From the NCBI GenBank assembly GCA_903893945.1, contig CAITOF010000098.1, forward strand, positions 29,893 through 93,892: a DNA stretch of 64,000 nucleotides, in the 5' to 3' direction. The notes beneath the pieces were generated by a model. It saw nothing but the letters and a program-made list of their open reading frames with translations. It was not told the origin of the DNA and ran no database searches. Below are positions 26,347-33,726 of this stretch, piece by piece (position 1 is the stretch's first letter; every line of letters starts with the position of its first letter). The DNA comes from an uncultured Oxalobacteraceae bacterium. GTDB lineage: Bacteria; Pseudomonadota; Gammaproteobacteria; Burkholderiales; Burkholderiaceae_D. A program made the translations under genes and the position numbers.

Positions 26347-27198
26347 TCAGGTTCCTTTCATGGTGGCGACAAACAGGTCGGCAATACCGGGAATGCGAGT
26401 GTCACCCAGTGCATCAAGCAGCGTGCGTGACACGCCGTCAAACAGCATCACCGATTTTCCAAACACGGTTCGTGTGGCGATCGGCTTCAGGGCGGCGGCT
26501 TCATCCAGCCGGTCGCTGCCGACCATGAGTTCGGTGTAACGCTCGCCAATCGCTTCCATGCTCGATGTCAGGACCAGTTTGCCCTCGCGGATGAACATCA
26601 CATCCGTCAATATCTGTTCAACTTCCTCGATCTGGTGGGTGGTAATGACTATCGTTTTGTTTTCATCAAAATAATCTTCCAGCAGATTCTGGTAAAACTG
26701 TTTGCGGTACAGAATGTCCAGTCCCAGAGTCGGTTCGTCCAGTACCAGCAGTTTTGCATCGATGGACATGACCAGCGCCAGATGCAGTTGCACGACCATG
26801 CCTTTGGACATGGATTTGACCCGGGTGTCCGGAGTCAAGCGGGTATTGGCCAGATAACGCTGTGCCTTGTTCCGGTCGAAACGGGGATGGACGCCAGCGA
26901 CGAAATCGACGGCATCGCCAACCCGTAACCATTGCGGCAGGATGGCCACGTCAGCGATGAAGCTCACCTGCTGCATCAGCGCGTCGCGCTGCGTCATTGG
27001 ATTCAGGCCCAGCACGGTTAAATCACCCTCGAACGGTATCAGTCCCAGCATCGCTTTCAGGGTGGTGGTCTTTCCTGACCCGTTCGGACCAATCAGGCCC
27101 ACAATGCGGCCCGCGGTGACGTCGAAATCGATACGGTCCACAGCGACCTGCGTACCGTACCGTTTGTATAATCCTCTGGCAGAAATGATCGGGTTCAT
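26347..27198 (-). CDS. ABC transporter ATP-binding protein
   Basis: This 283-residue ATPase has Walker A GLIGPNGSGKTTTLK, a divergent signature MSKGMVVQLHLALVMS, Walker B LLVLDEPTLGLD and the switch histidine in ITTHQIEEVEQ. The C-terminal 70 residues form the accessory domain seen in this ABC-2 group. It overlaps the GntR gene by four bases and lies two bases from its permease, so all three are cotranscribed. Confidence 0.92.
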   Translation of the reverse strand: MNPIISARGLYKRYGTQVAVDRIDFDVTAGRIVGLIGPNGSGKTTTLKAMLGLIPFEGDLTVLGLNPMTQRDALMQQVSFIADVAILPQWLRVGDAVDFVAGVHPRFDRNKAQRYLANTRLTPDTRVKSMSKGMVVQLHLALVMSIDAKLLVLDEPTLGLDILYRKQFYQNLLEDYFDENKTIVITTHQIEEVEQILTDVMFIREGKLVLTSSMEAIGERYTELMVGSDRLDEAAALKPIATRTVFGKSVMLFDGVSRTLLDALGDTRIPGIADLFVATMKGT

Positions 27199-27572
27199 TC
27201 GGCACCGCCTGTCCCGCTGGCTGTTGCGCTGGTCAGCAGTTCGGCCAGGTCAAGACCGAGTCGCCGGATCCGTCCGACCACAGCGGGCCATTCGTCGCGG
27301 ACAAACCGGTCCCGCTCCCGGGCGAACAGTTTTTCAGTAGCACCTTCACTTATAAACATGCCGATCCCCCTTTTCTTTTCAACAAGGTCTTCCTCGACCA
27401 GTTCCTGGTAGGCGCGTGTGACCGTGATGGGATTTAGCTGATAGTCGGCCGCAATCTGGCGAACCGACGGCAGGGCATCACCGGCTTTGAGCGTGCCATC
27501 GAGGATCATTTCAACCACACGTGCCTTGAGTTGACGGTAAATGGGCGTGTTGTCGTGCCAGCCTATACTCAT
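27195..27572 (-). CDS. GntR-family transcriptional regulator, YtrA subfamily
   Basis: This 125-residue regulator has an N-terminal winged helix (PIYRQLKARVVEMILDGTLK, then LPSVRQIAADYQLNPITVTR) and a very short C-terminal part, the hallmark of YtrA-type GntR proteins that control their own ABC operon. I place the start at ATG 27572 because GGGAG lies eight bases upstream and the protein then begins just before the DNA-binding domain; the open frame extends to 27698. It most likely binds the palindrome at 27656-27683. Confidence 0.9.
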   Translation of the reverse strand: MSIGWHDNTPIYRQLKARVVEMILDGTLKAGDALPSVRQIAADYQLNPITVTRAYQELVEEDLVEKKRGIGMFISEGATEKLFARERDRFVRDEWPAVVGRIRRLGLDLAELLTSATASGTGGAE

Positions 27573-27655
27573 TACAGCGACTCCCATCCTGATTTTGCGT
27601 GGTGTTTCCTGGCCTGTGATGTCAGGCGTTCTGACCTCGGGCACTACTAATTGAT

Positions 27656-27683
27656 TTAGTGTTGTAGTGAAGTATAACACTAA
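27656..27683. promoter_or_regulatory. Predicted YtrA/GntR operator
   Basis: A perfect inverted repeat, TTAGTGTT-N12-AACACTAA, covers the -10 box of the minus-strand promoter of the GntR-ABC operon. Overlap with the promoter implies repression by the first gene product. Confidence 0.75.
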
Positions 27684-27698
27684 CATAGACCCTGTCAA
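27671..27698 (-). promoter_or_regulatory. Sigma-70 promoter of the GntR-ABC operon
   Basis: On the minus strand TTGACA (27693-27698) and TATACT (27671-27676) are separated by 16 bp. This gives a start near 27664 and a leader of about 92 bases before the GntR start. It overlaps the operator palindrome. Confidence 0.75.
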
Positions 27699-27820
27699 TA
27701 AGTATTTTCAGCCGGATCAGAATCTGTCCGGACGCCGGTGTCCGCACGACCCATCGGGCAGGCATGCAAGGTGCGCGCCGCTGCCCGGTCGCTGCGGCAA
27801 GCTCGTTGCATTGTTGTTAT

Positions 27821-27834
27821 TTGATCTGGATCAA
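27821..27834 (+). promoter_or_regulatory. FNR/ANR box upstream of the corrinoid operon
   Basis: TTGATCTGGATCAA is a perfect TTGAT-N4-ATCAA site, centred about 145 bases before the corrinoid-protein start. A weak -10 (TTTATT, 27857-27862) falls where a class II FNR promoter would need it; TATAGT at 27872-27877 is an alternative. The rest of the 27699-27972 gap shows nothing else I can name, and I see no cobalamin riboswitch. Confidence 0.7.
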
Positions 27835-27972
27835 ACTTCGTTCAGAATGAAATCCATTTATTGAATGTTCGTATAGTATTGAACCATGCGCAACGCATTA
27901 TTTATCATTTTTACCTCTAACAACTAGACCAACCAACTTTTAAATTTGGCCTGCCGCACTGGGGAGACGATC

Positions 27973-28677
27973 ATGGATCAGGATAATTCAATTGATTTGA
28001 AAGCATTAAACGACGCTGAGCTTGTTGAACAAATGTTCGATGATATGTACGACGGCTACGCCAATGAAATAGCCGAAGGTACATCGATCCTGCTCGAACG
28101 GGGCTGGTCCGCAAGCGAGGTGCTCACGGATGCGCTGGTCGGTGGCATGGATATTGTCGGTGTCGATTTCCGCGATGGCATTCTGTTTGTGCCGGAAGTG
28201 CTGCGCTCGGCCAATGCCATGAAATCCGGGATGGAGATTTTACGCCCCATCCTGTCGGAAACCGGCGTTGAGCCACTCGGTAAAATGGTGGTCGGCACGG
28301 TCAAAGGTGACATCCATGACATCGGAAAAAATCTGGCCGGAATGATGATGGAAGGTGCCGGTTTCGAAGTGGTGGATCTTGGCATCAATGTCGATGTGGA
28401 TACATTTCTTGCGGCACTGGAGGAACATAAACCCGACATTCTGGGCATGTCAGCATTGCTTACCACCACCATGCCTTACATGAAAGTGGTTATTGACACC
28501 CTGAAGGAAAAAGGGCTGCGCGACAATTGTGTCGTTCTGGTCGGCGGAGCGCCGCTCAACGAGGCGTTTGCGGAGTCGATCGGGGCCGATGCCTACTGTC
28601 GTGATGCTGGCACCGCGGTAAATATTGCGAAAACACTGACAAACCAGCGCAGGGGGTTGGCGCAACCCTCCGCCTAG
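27973..28677 (+). CDS. Corrinoid (B12-binding) methyl-carrier protein
   Basis: This 234-residue two-domain protein has a helical cap (residues about 15-100) followed by a Rossmann-type B12 domain. GDIHDIGKN provides the lower-ligand His115 (DxHxxG motif), with later GMSALLTTTMPYMK and VLVGGAPL. It matches MtbC/MttC-type carriers that take a methyl group from a substrate-specific methyltransferase onto cob(I)alamin. ATG 27973 is chosen; the frame is open to 27946 but GGGGAGA lies about six bases before this ATG. First gene of the seven-gene operon. Confidence 0.93.
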   Translation: MDQDNSIDLKALNDAELVEQMFDDMYDGYANEIAEGTSILLERGWSASEVLTDALVGGMDIVGVDFRDGILFVPEVLRSANAMKSGMEILRPILSETGVEPLGKMVVGTVKGDIHDIGKNLAGMMMEGAGFEVVDLGINVDVDTFLAALEEHKPDILGMSALLTTTMPYMKVVIDTLKEKGLRDNCVVLVGGAPLNEAFAESIGADAYCRDAGTAVNIAKTLTNQRRGLAQPSA

Positions 28678-28689
28678 GAATGTCAGACC

Positions 28690-29328
28690 ATGTTAATGAT
28701 TGCATGTGGAGCGATCGCCAATGAGCTGGTCGCGATAAAAAAGCTCAACCGCTGGCAGGCATTGAAAATTGAATGCCTGCCTGCCGAGTTGCACAACACG
28801 CCCGGACGGATACCGGATGCCGTGCGCAAAAAACTGGCCCAGGCGCGTGAGGCGCACGAAGCCATTTTTGTGGCGTATGCCGACTGCGGCACCGCCGGAA
28901 AACTCGACGCCGTGCTGGATGAATTTGACGTGCAACGACTGCCAGGCGCGCACTGTTACGAATTTTTTGCGTCAGGTGACGTTTTCTCCACCCTCTGTCA
29001 GGAACAGATCGGGTCGTTTTTTCTGACTGATTTTCTGGTGCGCCATTTCGAACGACTGGTATGGCGCGGGTTGGGTTTGGACCGTTATCCTGATTTGCTT
29101 AAAACCTATTTCGGCAATTACCGGCGCCTGGTTTATCTGGCACAAACCGACGATCCGGCGCTGCAGCGTCTGGCCAGGCAGTACGCCGACCAGCTTGGCC
29201 TTGAGTTCAAGCTGCATTTTACCGGACTGACACCGCTGAAGAAGGCGTTGCCACAGCAGGTGGTCTTGCATGAAGCTGCCGTGCGCCCCGATCCCGCGAC
29301 GCCTGTTCAAGAAGAAAGCCGGCAATGA
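28690..29328 (+). CDS. DUF1638 protein
   Basis: This 212-residue protein of the DUF1638 family begins MLMIACGAIANELVAI, with conserved FVAYADCGTAGKLD and HCYEFFASG. It looks cytoplasmic. DUF1638 genes recur beside MttB-type methyltransferases and corrinoid proteins, but no activity is known to me. It sits twelve bases after the corrinoid protein gene and overlaps the next gene (ATGA). A role in substrate handling or corrinoid maintenance is inferred only from context. Confidence 0.85.
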   Translation: MLMIACGAIANELVAIKKLNRWQALKIECLPAELHNTPGRIPDAVRKKLAQAREAHEAIFVAYADCGTAGKLDAVLDEFDVQRLPGAHCYEFFASGDVFSTLCQEQIGSFFLTDFLVRHFERLVWRGLGLDRYPDLLKTYFGNYRRLVYLAQTDDPALQRLARQYADQLGLEFKLHFTGLTPLKKALPQQVVLHEAAVRPDPATPVQEESRQ

Positions 29329-29780
29329 GAATTCTCAGGTACTGGTCCGTCACACACGCTGATAAGCTGTTGCGTATTTACCGCAAGCTGGAATACGTCA
29401 TGCTGAAGCTGGATCCGCTCTTTCAGCGTCTGGGATACAGGCGCATCGAAAAACCGATGGCACTGGTGGAGTCGGCGGTCAAGAAAACGCTGTTTGACTG
29501 CCAGATGTGTGGCCAGTGCGTGCTGTCGTCCACAGGGATGGCCTGTCCGATGAACTGCCCGAAACAGTTGCGCAATGGACCCTGTGGCGGCGTGCGCTCC
29601 AACGGACATTGTGAAGTGAAACCGGGTATGCGCTGTGTGTGGCTGGAGGCAATCCGCGGTTCAGAAATCATGAAGCAGGAAACCTCGATGGGCTACAGGC
29701 AACTGCCATTGAACCACTCCATCAAGGGTCATTCCTCGTGGTTGCAGGCGGTAAAAACTCGCGCCAGGGAAAAGAGCTGA
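29325..29780 (+). CDS. MetV-like methylene-THF reductase partner (MTHFR_C)
   Basis: This 151-residue cysteine-rich protein contains CQMCGQCVLSSTGMACPMNC followed by LRNGPCGGVRSNGHC, the signature of the MTHFR C-terminal family. In acetogens the homologue MetV partners with MetF in methylene-tetrahydrofolate reductase and provides a metal centre. The metF-like gene follows after two bases, giving a metVF pair. It overlaps DUF1638 by four bases. Confidence 0.85.
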   Translation: MRILRYWSVTHADKLLRIYRKLEYVMLKLDPLFQRLGYRRIEKPMALVESAVKKTLFDCQMCGQCVLSSTGMACPMNCPKQLRNGPCGGVRSNGHCEVKPGMRCVWLEAIRGSEIMKQETSMGYRQLPLNHSIKGHSSWLQAVKTRAREKS

Positions 29781-29782
29781 TC

Positions 29783-30751
29783 ATGACAATGCAGACAGCA
29801 GCGCTGACGCTGCCGGCCGACCCGATGGGAAAACTGGCGCAACTGATTCAGGACGGCGAATTTGTCGTCACCACCGAACTGGCACCGCCCGATTCGGCCG
29901 ATCCGGCCGAGGTGGTCAAGCGTGCCCGCGTGTTTAATGGTTATGTGGATGCCATCAATGCGACGGACAGTTCCGGCGCCAACTGTCACATGTCAAGTCT
30001 GGCGACCTGTGTGCTGCTGCAGCAGCATGGATACAGCGCAATCATGCAGATGTCGTGCCGTGACCGTAACCGCATCGCCATGCAGGGTGAGGTACTGGGT
30101 GCTGCTGCACTGGGCATTGAAGCGATCGTTTTTATCACGGGCGATGGCGTTCAGTCAGGCGACCATCCCGGTGCCAAGCCGGTGTTTGATCTTGACAGTA
30201 TCAGCCTGATCCATATCGTCAAGACCATGCGCGACGAAGGCCAATACCTGAGTGGACGAAAATTGAGCAGAGCGCCGTCGGTGTTTATTGGTGGGGTTGA
30301 TAATCCGTTCGTGCCTGAAATGAATTTTCGTGTTACGCGGCTCGCCAAAAAAATTCAGGCTGGTGCCCAGTTCATACAGACCCAGTACTGCTTCGATGTG
30401 CCACGCCTGGCAGACTACATGAAAAAAGTGCGCGAACGCGAACTACATCAACAGGCAGCGATCCTGGTCGGCGTCGGTCCTCTGGCCTCTGCCAAAAGTG
30501 CACTCTGGATGCGCGAGCATGTAGCGGGGGTGCACATCCCCGATGTGATTATCGACCGGCTTGCATCGGCATCGGATCCGCGCAAGGAAGGGCAGCGGAT
30601 CTGCAGGGAGATCATGCAGTCGATACGTGAAATTGACGGTATCGCCGGTCTGCACATGATGGCGTTCAGGCACGAAGAAATTGCCGGTGAACTGATCCAG
30701 GATTCGCAGGTGCTCTCCAACCGGCGCCGTCCCTGTGTCACCGTAGCCTGA
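29783..30751 (+). CDS. metF: Methylenetetrahydrofolate reductase-like protein
   Basis: This 322-residue TIM-barrel flavoprotein of the MetF family has VVTTELAPPDSADPAEVVKR at the start, INATDSSGANCHMSSL, and FITGDG in the flavin/folate region. It interconverts methyl- and methylene-tetrahydrofolate. Next to a methyl-THF:corrinoid methyltransferase it probably runs in the oxidative direction, feeding methyl groups into the one-carbon pool. The frame is open to 29639, but ATG 29783 begins the conserved domain and lies just after the metV-like stop. It is a second-type MetF partnered by MetV rather than the housekeeping enzyme. Confidence 0.87.
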   Translation: MTMQTAALTLPADPMGKLAQLIQDGEFVVTTELAPPDSADPAEVVKRARVFNGYVDAINATDSSGANCHMSSLATCVLLQQHGYSAIMQMSCRDRNRIAMQGEVLGAAALGIEAIVFITGDGVQSGDHPGAKPVFDLDSISLIHIVKTMRDEGQYLSGRKLSRAPSVFIGGVDNPFVPEMNFRVTRLAKKIQAGAQFIQTQYCFDVPRLADYMKKVRERELHQQAAILVGVGPLASAKSALWMREHVAGVHIPDVIIDRLASASDPRKEGQRICREIMQSIREIDGIAGLHMMAFRHEEIAGELIQDSQVLSNRRRPCVTVA

Positions 30752-30815
30752 TACGCCGTAATGACCCCGGAAATGTAACCAGCAACCCTTAACCCATACC
30801 AACCAAGGACATGTT

Positions 30816-31724
30816 ATGACCGACACGATAGTCAGTTCCGCCACCAGAGAAGTTGTCATCAGCTGCGACCGCCCCTTTGTCATTATCGGCGAGCGCATCA
30901 ACCCGACCGGCCGCAAGATACTGGCGGCCGAACTGGCGGCCAACAATTTTTCGCGTGTCGAAAGTGATGCGCTGGCGCAGGTGGCAGCGGGCGCGCAGAT
31001 GCTGGATGTGAATGCGGGCATTCCGATGATAGACGAGCCGGCGGTGCTGGCCAAAATCATTCAGCTGGTGCAGGCCGTTACCCACGTGCCGCTGTGTATC
31101 GATTCCTCGGTCATGGATGCGCTGGAGGCCGGTTTGTCGGTGTACAAGGGTAAAGCGCTGGTCAATTCCGTTACCGGCGATGAAGAAAGTCTGCAACGGG
31201 TGCTGCCGCTGGTGAAAAAATATGGTGCTGCGGTGGTCGCCATTTCCAATGATGAAACCGGCATATCACAGGACCCGGATGTGCGCTTTGCGGTTGCAAA
31301 GCGCATTGTCGAACGGGCATCCGACTACGGCATACCGGCCTGCGACATTGTGGTTGATCCGCTGATCATGCCTGTCGGTGCTGTCGGTCAGGCCGGTCGC
31401 CAGGCGCTGAAGCTGCTTTATCGCCTGCATCATGAACTCAGGGTCAACACCACCTGCGGCGCGTCCAACATCAGTTTTGGACTGCCAAAGCGCGAAGGAA
31501 TAAATTCGGCCTTTTTAGCGATGGCGATGTCGGCCGGACTGACATCGGCCATCACCAATCCGCTGCATGAGGAAGTCCTGAGGACCTGTTTTGCCTCTGA
31601 CGTGCTGATGGGTCATGACCCGGATTGTCTGAACTGGATCCGGCGTTATCGTGAAGTACCCACGGATGCTCATGGCGGTGAGCGGGGTCGCCGTGAGACC
31701 CGTCGTCGCAGCGTGCCTGCGTGA
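30816..31724 (+). CDS. Methyltetrahydrofolate:corrinoid methyltransferase (DHPS-like)
   Basis: This 302-residue protein of the pterin-binding (DHPS-like) fold has FVIIGERINPTGRK, MLDVNAGIPMIDEP, LCIDSSVMDALEAG and the folate-binding NTTCGASNISFGLP, all typical of AcsE/MtgA-type enzymes. It moves the methyl group from the corrinoid protein to tetrahydrofolate. The Arg-rich tail after the domain (GERGRRETRRRSVPA) is unusual and may be a read-on before the next gene. Confidence 0.92.
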   Translation: MTDTIVSSATREVVISCDRPFVIIGERINPTGRKILAAELAANNFSRVESDALAQVAAGAQMLDVNAGIPMIDEPAVLAKIIQLVQAVTHVPLCIDSSVMDALEAGLSVYKGKALVNSVTGDEESLQRVLPLVKKYGAAVVAISNDETGISQDPDVRFAVAKRIVERASDYGIPACDIVVDPLIMPVGAVGQAGRQALKLLYRLHHELRVNTTCGASNISFGLPKREGINSAFLAMAMSAGLTSAITNPLHEEVLRTCFASDVLMGHDPDCLNWIRRYREVPTDAHGGERGRRETRRRSVPA

Positions 31725-31755
31725 TGGGCCGGTCTTTCAACGGATAGGATGGTCA

Positions 31756-33699
31756 ATGAGCGCAACAGCGATTAACGTCGTATTCAGTCCGGGCGGATTG
31801 CGAGGCGCATTTGATCCCGGCATAACGGTCATGCAGGCGGCACGTTCGCTGGGCGTGGATATTGCCAGCGTGTGCGGCGGAAATGCGGTTTGTGGCCGCT
31901 GTCAGGTACAACTGATTGAAGGTGAATTCTCAAAATTTGCGCTTTATTCAGCCGCTACACATCTGTCGCCGCTGACCAGACGCGAACGCCTGCTGCGTGA
32001 GCAGGGCCTGTTAAAACCGAATTCAAGGCTGTCCTGCCAGACCCGGTTATGGGGTGACGTGGTGCTCGATGTGCCTGAGTCCAGTCAGCAGTTTGAGGCT
32101 GTGGTGTGCAAGGTATCGGACCAGATCAATACCGTTGTGAATCCGTCCGTCCGGTTGTTCGACATTCAGCTGAGCCCGTCGACACTGGACAATGCGATCA
32201 GCGACAGTGACAGGTTAAAGGACGCCCTGGCACACCGGTACGGTTTGCCGGATGTCGGGATTGCTTTCCATGCGCTGCGTCACCTGCCCGGTGCGCTGCA
32301 GAGCGGCAATGGAAAAATCACTGTCGCCGTTACTGAAAACAGGACCCTTGTTTCAGTGCGGGCGGGTGAGAAAACGGCGGCCTACGGTGTGGCCATCGAT
32401 ATCGGTTCGACGACTGTGGCAGCGCAACTGTGTGATCTGAAGACCGGAAATGTGGTGGCCAGCGCAGGAAAGATGAATCCGCAGATACGGTATGGTGACG
32501 ATGTCATGAGCCGCCTGTCATACGTCATACTGAATCCGTCCGGACGGCTCGAACTGACAACGGCGATTCGAACCACCCTGCAGGAACTGATCAGCGAACT
32601 GGCCGTCAGGGCCGGTATTGCGGTTGAGCAGATCTGGGATGTTACTGTGGTCGCAAATCCCGTTATGCATCATCTGTTTTTTGGTCTGGATCCGCGCCAA
32701 CTGGGTTTTGCGCCCTTTGCGCTGGTGACACAGGAGGCGCTGAATGCCACGGCTGCTGCGCTGGATCTGGCCGTGCATCCCGATGCGCGCCTGTACGGGC
32801 TGCCCTGCATAGCCGGTCATGTCGGTGCGGATGCCGCGGCTGTCGTGCTGGCCGAGCGTCCTGATTTAAGCAGTGAGATCAGCCTGATCATAGATATCGG
32901 CACCAATGCGGAAGTAATCCTGGGCAATGCGGACCGGTTGCTGGCGTGTTCCTGTCCGACCGGGCCGGCATTTGAGGGTGCCCAGATCAGTGGCGGTCAG
33001 CGTGCCGCCGTGGGCGCCATCGAGCGGGTTCGGATTGACAGGAACACGCTGGAACCGCGCTTTAAAGTGATCGGCTGTGATGACTGGTCGGACCAGCCCG
33101 GATTTGGCCACACAAAAATCACCGGCATCTGCGGTTCGGGAATTATTGAGGCGATTGCTGAACTGTTGCTGGCCGGGGTGATACTGCCGGATGGAAAAAT
33201 AGATGGACGCAAGTCAGGGCAGTTTGCACGCGTGATTCCGCAGGGACGGACGTTTTCGTATGTGCTGTCCGGACAACCCGGCATGCCGGTATTGCAGATC
33301 ACCCAAAAGGATGTGCGCGCCATTCAACTGGCCAAAGCCGCCCTGCACGCCAGCACGCGTTTGCTGATGGACAAACTTCAGGTGCAGCATGTCGACCAGA
33401 TCCGTCTGGCCGGTGCGTTTGGCAGTTATATCGATGTGTATTACGCCATGATGCTTGGCATACTGCCGGAATGTCCGCTGGACAGAGTCAGTGCGGCCGG
33501 CAATGCCGCCGGGACCGGCGCACGTATCGCGCTGCTTGATGTTCATGCACGACGTCATATTGAGCAACTCGTCAGACGCATAGAAAAAATTGAAACGGCA
33601 CTGGAAGCCGGTTTCCAGCAGTATTTTGTCGACGCCATGGGATTTTCGCACCGATTGTTCACGCATGCAGCAGAAAACGGTCCCGGTACAGTTACCTGA
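31756..33699 (+). CDS. RACo-type ferredoxin/ASKHA reductive activator of corrinoid proteins
   Basis: This is a 647-residue protein. The N-terminal [2Fe-2S] domain has cysteines 40, 46, 49 (SVCGGNAVCGRCQ) and 94 (RLSCQ), a linker follows, and then an ASKHA ATPase domain (AIDIGSTTVAAQL, IDIGTNAEV, GPAFEGAQI). RACo enzymes use ATP to reduce inactive cob(II)alamin to cob(I)alamin. ATG 31756 is used because the ferredoxin domain starts just after it and AGGATGG lies upstream; the frame is open to 31651. It completes the methyl-transfer set. Confidence 0.9.
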   Translation: MSATAINVVFSPGGLRGAFDPGITVMQAARSLGVDIASVCGGNAVCGRCQVQLIEGEFSKFALYSAATHLSPLTRRERLLREQGLLKPNSRLSCQTRLWGDVVLDVPESSQQFEAVVCKVSDQINTVVNPSVRLFDIQLSPSTLDNAISDSDRLKDALAHRYGLPDVGIAFHALRHLPGALQSGNGKITVAVTENRTLVSVRAGEKTAAYGVAIDIGSTTVAAQLCDLKTGNVVASAGKMNPQIRYGDDVMSRLSYVILNPSGRLELTTAIRTTLQELISELAVRAGIAVEQIWDVTVVANPVMHHLFFGLDPRQLGFAPFALVTQEALNATAAALDLAVHPDARLYGLPCIAGHVGADAAAVVLAERPDLSSEISLIIDIGTNAEVILGNADRLLACSCPTGPAFEGAQISGGQRAAVGAIERVRIDRNTLEPRFKVIGCDDWSDQPGFGHTKITGICGSGIIEAIAELLLAGVILPDGKIDGRKSGQFARVIPQGRTFSYVLSGQPGMPVLQITQKDVRAIQLAKAALHASTRLLMDKLQVQHVDQIRLAGAFGSYIDVYYAMMLGILPECPLDRVSAAGNAAGTGARIALLDVHARRHIEQLVRRIEKIETALEAGFQQYFVDAMGFSHRLFTHAAENGPGTVT

Positions 33700-33726
33700 G
33701 TTTTACATGAAAAAGAGAGGAATGTT

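Noticed and set aside
27699..27972. Cobalamin riboswitch in front of the corrinoid operon
   Set aside because: No B12-box-like element or extended stem structure could be recognised; only the FNR box and promoter-like sequences are seen.
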